A stretch of 64,000 bases of DNA from Sipunculus nudus (GCA_026874595.1 CM049317.1:49998401-50062400), one strand, 5' to 3'; counted from the stretch's first letter, positions 1 through 12,750 are shown. Notes: a model not told the origin generated them from the letters alone. Program-made: numbers and translations.

Positions 1-764
1 TAAGGTAAACAAATTGCCTGGGATATTTTATTTTCGCTAGACATAAACCTCATTATAGCCATGTGCGCTTTTTCTTCAGCCAGCGTAGTAACCAAATCGC
101 AATCGCAAGATATCCCGCTTACCTGGCCGGGCAAACTATTCTCTTCCAAATATTTTACCCACTTGAAAAAAATATCTTTTCAACTGCACTTTTGTTAGAA
201 TAACATATTACCAAAGTCGTTAAAAAAAGTTCTTCAGCATCGATTACTTACTCGATATTCTTATCATCACTGTATTCTTAAGCCAGAGAATTCAGATGAG
301 AATATCATCACCCTCGCAGTTCATCCTAATGGAAGAAACAAGTGCGATTTGGAGTCCGTTCTTTCGCCCATTTGCCCGTTCGATTTTTCTCTTTCGATCG
401 CTCGAATACAGCTAGTGTTATTTGTACTGTTAAAAAATCCCATCAGTTGGACGGGAAGGCTTATAGAGGTTGATGAGTTTTTATTTCTATATTAATATTT
501 TCATTTTTTAATATTACTGCAAGTTTTTGCAAGTTAGACATAAAATTAATTCTAGGTCACATATTTTACCTGGATGTTTCTGCCAAGGTATACACTCCAT
601 TTCAAGGTCGTACCCTCCGATTCCCGAGTAACACTCAGTTGCGGGCCGGAGAGGGGGGGGGGGGAGCTTCCAGAGGTCGCTTGGCGATCGTATGTATTTT
701 TATAATTTATGTGTAAGACGTACCGTATGATTGCAAATCTGTATTTCCATGTTCCTGTCCCAAG
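1..764. other. No gene recognised upstream of the lectin exon
   Basis: AT-rich sequence with a short G run at 652-664. The lectin-like gene that starts at 765 must have earlier exons (signal peptide and first half of the lectin fold). I could not identify any of them here with confidence, so they may lie to the left of the window. Confidence 0.4.
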
Positions 765-904
765 GTAAAACGGAGATGAAGACTGTGTTCTGGGAAAAAC
801 AGAAACAGGGTGAAAACAATCACAGATGTGCTGTTTTGAATCGTACAAGTGGATTTTGGGCTCCTTCCAGTGTGAAGCCGTTCATCCGTACATCTGTCAA
901 ATAT
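765..904 (+). CDS. Lectin-like gene: exon for the C-terminal part of the C-type lectin domain
   Basis: The acceptor is the pyrimidine-rich stretch ending in CCCAAG and the donor is GTAAGT. The frame starting GTG TTC TGG gives [19 protein letters not shown]. The frame one base away gives [14 protein letters not shown] at the exon end. Both halves fit a single lectin domain if one base is missing near 858-860. Confidence 0.65.
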
Positions 905-3332
905 GTAAGTGATTACATTTTACTACTACTGTAGTATACATATTTAATTAGCCATGTGAGAGGTACTGTTTCCATCTTGGCAATTAGAACAGGCATATTG
1001 ATTAACCGTATAGGTTAATATGTAGGCACAATAAAAAAGGCAGTCAGGAGCAATATTATGCCTATTCTTTCGCACTAACAGTTCACGTTTGCTATGGGCA
1101 AATGTTTCCAGGGAAAACCATCCCAGCACACAGTCTCAGTGCCTATTTGAGCTGTTTAATGCCTTGTTATGGTTTTCATATTAGTAAACACGTGTGTCTG
1201 TTTACAAAAACAAATCCGCGTGACCGGTGGAGAATGCCAAACAAAGAGTAGTCCTAACTAGTTCATACACGAACCTTAATGTCTTTTGCTATAGCTTTGC
1301 TGGATTCACATTAAGGTCCATTGGCCAAAGGTAAATTCATAAATACGTGCTGTGTTTAAGTTGACGCCTGTGATCGCGCCCGGCCCACTGTATCTAACAC
1401 TCGTGTAAAGGAGTAAGCCAACGGTTTCATGGAAATATTTTGGCAGGTACCAATTTATTTCAAAGAGAAGACGCCTTTTTTCGTGTTAATTCAATATGCT
1501 TTATTGGCGATTAGGTCACTTCAAACGACCACGACTTATACACGGTCACTCCCTTTTTCTATTAACCTTACATCTGTTATAATGCTGATGTATGCACAAC
1601 ATGTCTTTCACGACATATGGTAGAGTGGTCTCTAAACAGGAACGTATATTGGAAAACATCGTCTTCATGTCATATGTTGATGACGTCATACTGTCAGCCG
1701 TGCCATGGTTTTTGTGGATATTTATCGTTTATACCTGTAAGAATCGTAGTATATTAGTATATTATAACACACAAGAACAAATGGTGAATGGCAAAACATT
1801 TCATCATCATCATTATGGAACGGTTTGTTTTGCTGAATCGGTATAGGCGTGTATTTTTTATATTTATATATCTGTATACACTATTTCTATGAAGGTTCAA
1901 TTTTGTATTTGCAGACGAACATTCTAATCCGCCCCCGAATGCAACTGAAGAATTCAATCGTTCTACAGGTAAGAGTTTTGTAACAGACCAATATAACTTT
2001 TGAACGGACACGCGAACCGCGCGGTAACGGTTATCTTCGGTGTTCGGGACCTTGGAAGTTAGCGTCGCGGTTGTCGGTTTATGACTCCGACAGCAAGCGC
2101 ACCTTTTAAAATAAGCTTTTTTTATTTTTACCATTTGAGAAAAAAAAACACAGATAATCATTTTACACGAGAAAAACGGACCGAAACATTTAATATCAGT
2201 CCTCTTCACCAGATAGCGCTCACGGGTTTGTTGCAAAAAGATAGATTTGACTTAATTTTTACAAAATTTACATAAATTTATAAAATGGAATCGAACCCAT
2301 ATCCTACATTGTTTTGTGTTTTCCTTTCATTGTTTCCTTTTTTTACTATGTTTATTTTAATATGGGCATTAAATTTTATGAAAATTCTTGAAGTGTAACA
2401 ATATCTGAGGTCTCATTTGCCTATATTTAAACCAGGGGTATAACTCTTCGGTGTAGAAATCTCTTATATACATATTAATCTAAGTCAGTCATACGTATCA
2501 CTCATATATGTTTTAAAGTCTCTCTTTTATGTGCACTTTAATCTTTGTGCCTTATGTTAATTAATGAGAATTAGGGGGATCCACATCAGTTTATAATTTC
2601 ACTTATATTACTATATATAGTTGCAGACCCAAGCTTAGGCCTGACGGCTGAGAATACAGAGTACCTAAAGAACCTATACCTGTGGATGCCGGCGTCAGGG
2701 ATCCTTCACGTGGTCATGATCGGTGTGATATGTGTCTGTTCTGCTCTTATCTGGCGTACGTTATTTCTCTTATTCTTTTCCAAATGTTTTCTTATGTTTT
2801 TTTCCAAATGCTTTCCAATTATTTTTTAAATGTTTTTTTTCTCTAAATATATAAATGCTAATGCAGTGCATTTTTACATATTTGTATATTTGCATACATC
2901 ATGATTTTTTTTGTTATATATATGGTATTGGTAACCTTAGAATTTAATATTCCACGCCTACATTAAATATCTTCCTGCATTGTCAAGTTAGAATTATTAT
3001 GAATCTATCATAACGTAACGCAGGAAGTAAAGTATCACTTTGGCTTTAGTATTTTACAAAGGACGATATATATTATTACTTAATTTCAATTACTTAATAA
3101 AATATTATTTTCTCTGTATAAATATTTATAAATTTATAATAAGGCTTTCAAGTACAATTGAATGTTAAAAAACGTACCCGTCATCATTGTTTTAGGGAAT
3201 ATTAGCATGTATTCACTCTACCATTCGTTCTCTCTCCACTGACGCACTGCTTGTAAAGACCGTCTCCTGGCATGTATACGGATTTCGGGATTTCGCGCAA
3301 CAAACCCATTTACAAAACGATTACGGCAATTG

Positions 3333-3399
<67 letters not shown>

Positions 3400-4491
3400 C
3401 ATCTTTTATTTTCTTTGTGACATATATTCAAATATAATTATAAGGTTCTAAACGATGAGGTATGTCGGTTGTTAGATTGTGGAAGGTCTTGTCCAGGATC
3501 CTTTAAAAACGTATTGTATCATATATAAGCGTATGAAACCGTACAAAAACGTCAAAAATTGGAAAAATTTCAAGAATAATTCTCACGGTCAGTTAGATCT
3601 ACTAGGATCTTTGGCTGCATTGGATCGGCACAATCGTGGCCTAGTGAAAACCCAGTTGTAGCGCGGAAGCTTCCTTAATTGTGCAATTATTGTACTTACT
3701 GTATTTGTTCGTGCGTTTCGTCACGTTTCTGTGCATTTCAATTTCACAGATTTATCCTGTGTTTTTCGCGATTTTTGAGCTTTCACTGCAGATTACACGA
3801 ACTACAGTTGGAATGTGTCCAAAATATTTCAATACTCGCGTCTCTGTTGCCACGCGTTTACTAGCTGCGTTCTCGTACCTGTGTGTGTGAATATATGCGT
3901 CGTCTTGCGGGCGGTCACGCATTTTGAGACGATTATACACAACGCAGGAAAACGCAGAAGTGTGACAGCTGCTAAACTTGGTTTGTTGTGACAATATTCT
4001 GAAAACTCCGGTAATAATACCATGTTTGTGTCAGCTGCCTACAAGGTATTCTTTTTTTCCATGTATATTCAGTCCCAGTGACATGTGTATATATGTTTCA
4101 GAGAAAGTAACAAACGTCATACGAGACAGACGAATTCCAGAGAACGTCATATAGAAGCCCTCTCCCTGAGATATTCATGTCCCTTTTAATCAACGTAACA
4201 CCAAAGGGGAAGGAGAAGAATGAAGCGAAACCGAAAGAACGAGAGACAGAGTGACTGAACAGTCTTGGTTTTTGTGTTAAGCAGTGGCGGAACCGCGGGG
4301 GGGGGGGGGGGGGGGGGGGATGGATGCCCGCGGCGCGCGCCTCCCCGCTGAGCTGAAACATCTCTCATTTTATCAACTTATTTTCGTGATTCTTTTTCAT
4401 TTTTTATATATTTTTTTTATTAATAAGCAATTCGATTTTATTTAAATTATGCACGGTTTATATCCTTCAAATTCATAAGACAGGTATGAGA

Positions 4492-4537
<46 letters not shown>

Positions 4538-4992
4538 CTTATATATGGTATCGGAATATTTCTACAATGAGGGAGTGAGTCTTTTCGTCATAACGCAATG
4601 CTGGGTCATAACACCGAGGAACCCCTCAAATTGCACCCGTCCGTGACTGAGGCACGGCCTTCCCGTTAGCCTGAAGAGAGCTCACTCTGGGTTGGGGTCG
4701 ACCGTGAACAGTCTCGCGGCTCCTCTGCTGATACCGGTACTCAGGCTCATGGTTTTATCTCTGCTGAGTCCTTTGTGCACTGAGGCACTGTCAGTCCATG
4801 GAAACACGTTCCCTTTTTCGCATTTTTGATGCACACATGAATTCCGAACCATTGGCAGAGCCATTTTTGTACTTACCGCTTCTGTGCCTTTTTGTCCTTC
4901 GTGAAAGTTGTTGTTTTCTTTGTCTAACTATAAGTTTATATAATAATATAAAATCATAATTATATCATGATTAAATTATGTATATGTATATA

Positions 4993-5047
<55 letters not shown>

Positions 5048-5627
5048 GAACCCCGTATGTATATATATATATATACATACATACATATATAATGTAATGT
5101 ATTGCTTTATCTTATGCCTATTTCGCTCTTGTAGAAAATCCCTCGGATCGAAGGGATTGATATTTAATATTATATTATAGTATATTACATTGCGTCATTA
5201 TATTATATTGTGGAATCTATATGTCAAACTAGGCACTTTAAGCTCAAAATAAATGCCTTTTCTGATTCATGTATTGACAGCCACGTCAGGGTATGTAATA
5301 ATGCAAGGGCACTAAGAGTATAATGGCTCAAACGCTATCCCCTAAGTTGTGGTTAGATAAAAGACGTATGCAATGTAAGCTTAATTTGATATGCGAGGAT
5401 TTCTGCTTACTTCAGCAGGCTCCGTCACCTTCCTTTACTTGCTGATTAATTGAAGCATTGTGACTTTGTCCCCGTCCCCCACAATGCAAAGGAAATTGCG
5501 CCCCTGAGGATTTGTGAAAGGTAAGGGGGGATGGGGTGCCGTGGGTGTGGCTTCAGGCATATTGCTGGACGAGTGGTCACCACGCGTGCGCATATATATA
5601 CATGCCCATGTTCACACACACACACAG

Positions 5628-5710
<83 letters not shown>

Positions 5711-7324
5711 CAGTATAGTGTCGGCAATTTTCGCGAGCATGCCATGCTCAGTTATTTACACGGAAGTAAGCATGCCCAGTGCAAGAATATAAGGTTCATT
5801 TTATCTGGACCTTTTAACATTCACAAACATATTTATATGTACCTAGGTGTTGTGTCAACGGAAATTGAATGCTTTTAACATAGAAAAAAAACAGAACTGA
5901 GCTCATGAATTTTGAAAATATATCACATATTTCATTAGGCACACCAAATTAATAGAATCAGTTCACATATCTGTGTGTGTATACTTAAATATAAATATAA
6001 TTTATAAAACTGATATCCAAGAAAACATTTTTGATTTGCCATGAATCGGCATAGAATTTCAACATTCTTATCCCTAAAAACAAGATAAACATTTGCCACC
6101 GCATAATGAAAATTGGACATCTGTGAAAATTGTCAGTTATTACAATTAGCACACTATTTATAGTTTCTATGCTTGATTCCTTATCTCTAGTTTTATGACT
6201 AATTCAGAAATAATATTCCCGGGATAGATCTGTATGAATAATTTGTTAAAGTTGAACATTTCTACATGCATACGTGGACTCAGCGTTTGATATACATAAT
6301 ACTCAGACTTGTATGTTGAAACGTTGTATAATCATGGTTGTTAATGGACACGCGACGCTTGATCAAATTTCGATAAATGTATAATCAATGGGTTAAAATA
6401 TGTTGTTTCAGCAACATTGATCCAGCATTTGACCAGCGTTTCCTCAACATCTGTGGTCTCATATATTTACTCTGAGGTATTTGTATTGTAATTTTCAAAT
6501 CATTCCAGTGCCCGTTTTCATTATAATAAGATTTTTTTTTTTAATCTGAAGAACTACACAGTTAATTACGGAAAGAAAACAATTGACAGCTATACTTGTT
6601 TATAGATAAACTGAACGTTTATAAAAATTTAAAAATTGCTTTGAACATGTACCATAAATATTTCAACAAGTCATTTTTCTCAAAACGTTCTGGTTGCAAT
6701 AAAGTCTCCACATTAAACAAACACACGTGCTGACTCTAGCTTGACCTGTTGGTGTCGTGTAAATTAGTTATATAATTCACCGCCAGATGGCAGTACCTAC
6801 AATGTTTCCCCACAGTTCCAGGGCTTGCCATAAACCAATAAAGCTGTTTTTATGTGAGCGTAGATGCGTACATGCGTGAAAAATCAGTCACATGATTTTG
6901 CAGCTGCGGTGTTTCCATGTGTTAGTCATTTTATTATTATTATTATATTATTATTATTATTATTATAATTTTAATCTTTTTAAACTATGATTCCAGTGAC
7001 GTTTGGTCCGACGCGGTATAGATCCTGTCTAACTCCTGGCATCGGAGGCAAAAAGATCCAGACAAACAGTGTATGCCTGTCCTATTTAAATTATTTCTAT
7101 ATCAAGCATAACTTGTTATAGTTCTTAACTACATAGAGCTGACCTATGCTGAGAACCATGCATAATTTTTTTCCTTCGTGTGTGGCTTAACATTCTCGCG
7201 GATTCCATCTTTTCATTAAGACTATATAACCCATAACTGATGCTAAACGTTAATGAATGACCTAAAGTGCGCAAAAGGATACGGGTTCCGTTCTGCAATT
7301 ATAGACCACAAACGAAGGAGGATG

Positions 7325-7366
<42 letters not shown>

Positions 7367-7893
7367 ATAATTATTATTGCACATTTATTAAGCGCTCATT
7401 CAGCGAACTGCTCACAAGCGCTAATGCTATAAAATTGTGGTTATGGTTAATAAGGGTTATGTACAGCTTATGTAAAACTATCTGTAGACTCCAGCTGGAC
7501 CTTTATCCACTGGGTCTCGTAAGAAATAAATAAGCAGGACAAAGCTATCCCTGCCACACCTGCAATTATATAGGTTGAAGAACACATCGGCACAGATATC
7601 CACATTTATAAATTCATGAAGATGTTTACATAGCTTACTATATAATTTACACTTGTTGTTGTCTGACGGAACGCAGAGCGTCGACAAGTCAAGCTACTGA
7701 TCCCAAGACAGGCACTCAAAGAAAGTAAACAATGAGCCCATATATAAACACACACTTGTCCCCTCGTGTACAAACAGAAGCATTCGTGCCACGGCATCGT
7801 ATCGTTTTAATTCTAACCCCTGGTGAGACCCTCCTGTGTTGTGTGATGCCAGAGACTGAAGAGTCCAGGGATCCTAGCATTTACGGGGGATAA
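765..7893 (+). CDS. C-type lectin-like single-pass membrane protein, 3' part of the gene (five exons)
   Basis: Proposed exons are 765-904, 1915-1968, 2627-2755, 6997-7068 (or 7070) and 7853-7893. Each is bounded by AG and GT, and all junctions are compatible with phase 1. The first exon encodes the end of a C-type lectin domain: CAVLN, then an FW, then [12 protein letters not shown], with the Cys and Trp spacing usual for the family. It is followed by an Asn/Pro-rich stalk with N-glycosylation sequons (NAT, NRS), a 19-residue hydrophobic helix ([19 protein letters not shown]) and a short Cys/Lys-containing tail ending in SIYGG. This implies a type I surface protein with an outside lectin domain and a small cytoplasmic tail. 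The lectin exon reads in two frames: one base appears to be missing in the GGG run near 858-860, and the downstream frame is the one that fits the later splice phases. Ligand unknown. The gene could be a pseudogene, or the break could be a sequencing error. The 5' part is not in view. Confidence 0.6.
905..1914. other. Intron of the lectin-like gene
   Basis: AT-rich intronic sequence. No exon-like open stretch with good splice sites and no transposon ends were recognised. Confidence 0.4.
1915..1968 (+). CDS. Lectin-like gene: stalk exon
   Basis: A 54-nt exon between TTTGCAG and GTAAGA, entering and leaving in phase 1. It encodes [17 protein letters not shown], a flexible, probably glycosylated spacer between the lectin domain and the membrane. 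Confidence 0.6.
2627..2755 (+). CDS. Lectin-like gene: transmembrane exon
   Basis: A 129-nt phase 1 exon between TTGCAG and GTACGT. It reads [20 protein letters not shown] and then a strongly hydrophobic segment, [19 protein letters not shown]. Only this frame is open across the exon. Confidence 0.65.
3335..3400. repeat. (TA)n microsatellite
   Basis: About 66 bases of alternating T and A with a single interruption. Confidence 0.95.
4494..4534. repeat. (TA)n microsatellite
   Basis: About 40 bases of alternating A and T. Confidence 0.9.
4981..5044. repeat. (TA)n microsatellite
   Basis: Alternating T and A with single G and C interruptions, followed by a shorter tract at 5060-5090. Confidence 0.9.
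5613..5707. repeat. Compound (CA)n(TA)n microsatellite
   Basis: Starts as CA repeats with one GA and continues as about 72 bases of TA. The poly-Ile/Tyr reading frames across it are artefacts of the repeat. Confidence 0.95.
6932..6964. repeat. (TTA)n microsatellite
   Basis: Trinucleotide TTA repeat directly before the acceptor of the cytoplasmic tail exon. Confidence 0.85.
6997..7070 (+). CDS. Lectin-like gene: cytoplasmic tail exon
   Basis: Follows ATTCCAG and continues phase 1 from the membrane exon, giving [17 protein letters not shown] and more basic residues. Two donors are possible, GTGTAT at 7069 or GTATGC at 7071. The first keeps phase 1 and joins to the terminal exon that stops soon after. 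Confidence 0.5.
7325..7365. repeat. (ATT)n microsatellite
   Basis: About 40 bases of ATT repeat. The poly-Leu reading frame here is an artefact of the repeat. Confidence 0.9.
7853..7893 (+). CDS. Lectin-like gene: terminal coding exon
   Basis: Acceptor GATGCCAG. Entered in phase 1 it gives [12 protein letters not shown] and a TAA at 7891-7893. No clear AATAAA follows closely, so the 3' UTR end is not defined. Confidence 0.45.
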
Positions 7894-8199
7894 ATTCCAT
7901 ATTTTTAAAAAAGTTGCTTCGTTTGCTTTTATATTAATACTTTTTTTATGAAACAAAAATTATAAAATATTTTTATAAAAAAAATTGTGGGAGCTCCCAC
8001 CCCTCCCCCCCCTCCGATTTCAATTATTATTATTTTTTTTTAAATATTTTTTTTTTACCCCCAAAATTATCTGTGTCTGAGTTCTCCAATGTTGCTGAAT
8101 TTCAAAAGGTGAAATATTGGCATGATATAAACCCTAGGTCACTGATTTGCACCCATAGCAGACTCCTCGTTGTCGCGGGGGAGGCTTTCAGCAATGCTT

Positions 8200-10028
8200 G
8201 AAAGTAACACAGAAGACCCGGAACATGCTCGGTGTAAAATTAACACGGCGAACCACATATCGTTTTCTCCGGTGTAGAAATTAGCAGAGCACCACATGTT
8301 TATATACTGAAACGAAGCGGACCACATGACGTATACTCAAGAGTAGAAGATAACACAGCCGACAATATCTCGTATATACTCACGTGTAGAAGATAATAAA
8401 CGGAATACATCAAGATACGGAAGATAACAAAGCGGACCACATTTCGTATACTCACGTGTAGAAGATAACACAGTCGACAATATCTCGTATACTCACGTGT
8501 AGAAGATAATAAACGGAATACATGAAGATACGGAAGATAACAAAGCAGACAATATTTCGTATACTCACATGTAAAAGCTAACACAGCCGATAACATCTCG
8601 TATACCCGCGTGTAGAAGCTAACACAGCTTACAACATCTCGAATACTCATGTGTAGAAGATAACAAAGCGGACCACATGACGTATACACTCACGTGTAGA
8701 AGCTAACACAGCCAACAACATTTCGTATATACTCACGTGCAGAAGATAACACAGTCGACAACATCTCTATACCCACGTGTAGAAGCTATCACAGCCCACA
8801 TCATTTCGTATACTCACATGTAGAAGCTAACACAGTCGACAACATCTCGTATACTCACGTGTAGAAGATAACAAAACGGACAACATGACGTATACTAATA
8901 TGTAGAAGCTAACACAGCCGACAACATCTCGTATACTCACGTGTAGAAGATAACACAGCCGACAACATCTCTATACCCACGTGTAGAAGCTATCACAGCC
9001 CACATCATTTCGTATACTCACATGTAGAAGCTAACACAGTCGACAACATCTCGTATACTCACGTGTAGAAGATAACAAAACGGACCACATGACGTATACT
9101 AATATGTAGAAGATAACACAGCCGACAACATCTCTATACCCACGTGTAGAAGCTATCATAGCCCACATCATTTCGTATACTCACATGCAGAAGCTAAGAC
9201 AGCCGGCAACATCTCGTATACTCACGTGTAGAAGATAACAGAGCTGACCACATGACGTATACAATCACGTGTAGAAACTAACACAGCCAACAACATCTCG
9301 TATACTCACGTGTAGAAGATAACACAGCCGACAACATCTCTATACCCACGTGTAGAAGCTATCACAGCCCACATCATTTCGTATACTCACATGTAGAAGC
9401 TAAGACAGCCGGCAACATCTCGTATACTCACGTGTAGAAGATAACAGAGCTGACCACATGACGTATACAATCACGTGTAGAAGCTAACACAGCCGACAAC
9501 ATCTCGTATACTCACGTGTAGAAGATAACAAAGCTGACCACATGACGTATACTCACATGTAAAAGCTAATACAGCCGCCAATATCTCGTATACTCGCATG
9601 TATAAGCTAACACAGCCGATAACATCTCGTATACTCACGTGTAAAAGCCATAACAAAGCGGACTACATAACGTATACTCACGTGTAGAAGATAACACAGC
9701 CGACAACATCTCGTATACTCACGTGTAGAAGATAAAACAGCCGACAACATCTCGTATACTCACGTGTAGAAGATAAAACAGCCGACAACATCTCGTATAC
9801 CCACGTGTAGAAGATAAAACAGCCGACAACATCTCGTATACTCACGTGTAGAAGATAACACAGCCGACAACATCTCGTATACTCACGTGTAGAAGATAAC
9901 ACAGCCGACAACATCTCGTATACTCACGTGTAGAAGATAACACAGCCGACAACATCTCGTATACTCACGTGTAGAAGATAACACAGCCGACAACATCTCG
10001 TATACTCACGTGTAGAAGATAACAAAAC
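8200..10028. repeat. 41-bp satellite array, left part
   Basis: Head-to-tail units of 41 bp, degenerate at 8200-8330 and regular after that. Two subtypes recur. One contains ACACAGCCGACAACATCTCG and the other AAGCGGACCACATGACG. Both are followed by TATACTCACGTGTAGAAG. From about 9680 to 10,027 the first subtype is nearly homogeneous. Since 41 is not a multiple of three, the array gives long repetitive reading frames on the minus strand that should not be taken as proteins. The array stops at 10,028, where a transposon-like insertion begins, and resumes at 24,994. Confidence 0.95.
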
Positions 10029-10049
10029 CAGAGAGCTTAGATGACCTCG

Positions 10050-10188
10050 CGTTTTCTCAATGGTCGCCATTTTGACGTCACGGACGCTAGCGCCACCACG
10101 CGGTTGGGAAGGGGGGGGGGGGGGGTTGCAGATGATTCTGTGTATGTAATCACCATGGCTGCTGCTGCACCGAACCGCAGTGGGTCAG
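10050..10188 (+). promoter_or_regulatory. Candidate promoter and first coding exon in the left terminal repeat
   Basis: The left terminal repeat contains GTCGCCATTTTG (YY1-like) and TGACGTCA (a perfect CRE palindrome). At 10,155 an ATG sits in a strong initiation context (CACCATGG) and encodes MAAAAPNRSGS before a consensus donor CAG|GTAAG at 10,189. This looks like a promoter plus first exon, perhaps of the element's own transposase gene or of a captured host promoter. I found no matching second exon, so the gene is unproven. Confidence 0.35.
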
Positions 10189-10494
10189 GTAAGATAATGT
10201 TTACAAATTGATATAGCCCTAAATTTTCAGTAATTTACCTATAAATGACGCAAAAGTATTGACAAAAACAAATGTCCATATATCATTAATTGTATGGACC
10301 ACCAAATAAGCCAGAGTCCCGTGGGAGTACAGATGCATATACTACTATCTTCAGCTGCAATCCTGCTTTCTCAGTTCCAGATATTTTTAATTTTATATTT
10401 TTCATAAATAAATATTATATTTAAATATACATAATGTTTTTTTATTAATTCTTTGTGTTTCATGCTCAGAACGAATTAGTTGTGACAGAATGAT

Positions 10495-12622
10495 TTTTTA
10501 GCTCAGCTGACTATAAGTCATCCGAGCTATAGTCATGGTCCATTGTTCGTCGTCCGTCTTGCCGTCCGTCCGTCCGTCCGGATGTCCGTCCGTAAGACTG
10601 GCACGTTTCGACACCATTGGACCTACCAATCTGAAATTCGGCATACAGTTAGATGTCCCCAAAATCTCCTACCATGCCGAAAATTGGGTCAAGAGGACTT
10701 CGTTCCTTCGAGATATTAAGGAAAAACCTCAATTTTTTTAGGACTGCCTAATATTAAAACCACTCATCTGGTTTTCTTCATAATTACCATAAATATTCCT
10801 CTATATAGTTGCTATGTACATGAGAGATATTAAGTCAGTATTTTTTAATTTAAAAAAGTTCTGGGCCCAAACATAATGGACTTTGTAAAAAAATCAGGAA
10901 AGATGTTTGGTCACTTAAGACCAAAAGTGTTAAAGGTAGGGACTTTTTTTAGTAATACAACTTGAATTAATCAAAATTTAATTGTATACCAAAAATTAGA
11001 TCAAAATCTGTTAAATTTTTTAAATATTGGCAAAAATATAAAATTGGTACCTTAAATTTTGCCCAACTTTGGCCACGGCACGTTTTTTTCCCTGTAAGTA
11101 CTGTGGATTTAATTTTCACAGCATGTGCACATAAGGATTTAATCTGTTAAAATCTGAAATTTGAAAATAAAAGCTGCAAAATTAGGCTAGTAATTGAGAA
11201 TTTTTTTTTGGAGGCTCTTGTTGTATTCCCTTACATTGTCAAGCAGTCCACTTTGGTGACTGTAGGTCATTCAGTGCATATCTCTATGCTCCCCAGGCTG
11301 TTGGCATAATGTTAGATGTCCAAAGATCTCCTACCAAGCTGAAAACTGGGTCTTTGCAACTTTGTTCCTTAGAGAAATTAAGTTAAAAAAACCTCATTTT
11401 TTTAATTAAAAACATATTTTAACACTTCAGGACTGCCTTATATAAAAACCACTCTTCTGTTTTTCCTCATATTTACCAGAAATATTCCTCTATATGGTTC
11501 CTATATACATGCCAGAAATAAGGTCTGTTTTATATAATTTAAAAAAAGTTATGGGCTCAAACATAATGCATTTTGTAAAAAATCAGAAAAGATATTTGAT
11601 CGCTTAACACAAAACATGTTAAAGCTAAGGACTTTTTTCTAGTAATATAACTTTGATTAATCAAAATTAAATTGTGTACCCAAAATTAGATCAAAATCTT
11701 TTTATTTTTTTAAAATATTAGCAAAAATAAAAATTGGTACCATAAATTTTGTCCAAATTTGGCCACCGCACGTTTTTTTTCCTGTAAGTACTGTGGATTT
11801 AATTTTCACAGCATGTGCACATAAGGATTTAATCTGTTAAAATCTGAAATTTGAAAATAAAAGCTGCAAAATTAGGCTAGTAATTGAGACTTTTTTTTGG
11901 AGGCTCTTGTTGTATTCCCTTACATTGTCAAGCAGTCCACTTTGGTGACTGTAGGTCATTCAGTGCAGCTGTCTCCACTGAGTTGAGCTTGACCAGGCTG
12001 TCTGCAGTTAATACAATACCACAGGACTAATAAACAAGATGAATCTTATAATTCTAATGTTAAATAAATTCTTTTTGATGAGACTTGGACAATTATGATT
12101 GTTTTAAAGAAAAAAAATTCAGGAATTTAATCCTAATATTCAAATGTGATAAAATATTAGGATCTAAAGTAAGTGCTAACTTACAAGATGTAAGAAGATA
12201 TAAATACTTTGTAGCTTTTCATTCATATCTCTTAAAGTTGGCGGGGCCTAGGTGGGAATAACACTGTTAACTTAGTATTAAAATTAGGAATATTGGTCAA
12301 ATTTTGTGGGATAAATTTTTAACTCATATGGCCATATATTTAACTTTTGAAAACTTTATTACCTTCACACATTATTTGTTTATGAAATGTTACTTTTATA
12401 TAACACTTATCGTAGGCCTATTTGTTCCCTTGGTGCATCACTAAATGGTTTAGCTCATGTCCATTATTCTATAACTTACAGAGTTTCATTTTAGCAGGGC
12501 CATTTCCTCATAGCTTTTCTAATGATAATATACATGAAAAACCAAAAGAAATAAAAATATTTTGCAGTTACTAATATTTTCCAAAATTCAGCTGAGCGAT
12601 GTGACCAATGGGTCACTTGTTT
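10495..12622 (+). repeat. Dispersed repeat with internal tandem duplication
   Basis: Starts with TTTTTTAGCTCAGCTGAC and a small hairpin, then a GTCCGTCC-rich stretch. A shortened copy lies at 42,307-42,640. Within this copy a block of about 660-690 bp is repeated (roughly 10,640-11,285 and 11,300-11,970). The two blocks share the segment from CCTGTAAGTACTGTGG to GTAGGTCATTCAGTGCA almost without change. The right end has CAGCTGAGCGATGTGACC, an inverse echo of the left end. Repeats with this style of start are common in bivalve genomes. No coding capacity was seen. Confidence 0.75.
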
Positions 12623-12698
12623 ACCTACAGATGTGAACATTTGAGAGCCTATATAATCATTAAAAGGAGACAGATATGTTATGAAGTTTTATTTCAAC

Positions 12699-12702
<4 letters not shown>

Positions 12703-12750
<48 letters not shown>
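12703..12750. repeat. (TA)n microsatellite at a transposon insertion point
   Basis: TA tract that ends exactly where the pogo-like MITE begins. The TA target duplication is part of this tract. Confidence 0.9.

Larger units (their letters stand above)
2756..6996. other. Large intron of the lectin-like gene rich in simple repeats
   Basis: Contains (TA)n tracts at 3335-3400, 4494-4534, 4981-5044 and 5636-5707, a (CA)n stretch at 5613-5635 and a 23-base G run at 4297-4319. The G run is preceded by CAGTGGCGGAACC, which resembles the end of a dispersed repeat also suggested near 37 kb. No other exon is supported. Confidence 0.5.

Noticed and set aside
769-815. Alternative lectin reading [14 protein letters not shown] in the other frame of the first exon
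   Set aside because: It ends at TGA, and its Cys is about 29 residues from the next conserved Cys. The frame with CAVLN has the family's 15-residue spacing.
2285-2320. tRNA-like T-arm on the minus strand (GGGTTCGATTCCA)
   Set aside because: No A-box, anticodon arm or acceptor pairing is present at the right distance.
4682-4864. Minus-strand frame followed by a GGTAAGTAC donor-like site
   Set aside because: The donor lies on the wrong side of the open frame and there is no partner exon.
5446-5878. Long Tyr/Ile repeat proteins around 5.6 kb
   Set aside because: Translations of the (CA)n(TA)n microsatellite.
8300-9914. Minus-strand reading frames with repeated Cys-rich peptides (LCYLLHVSIRDVVGC)
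   Set aside because: They are translations of the 41-bp satellite. Three units make 123 bases, so frames stay open by chance and repeat every 41 residues. There are no start context, splice or conservation signals.
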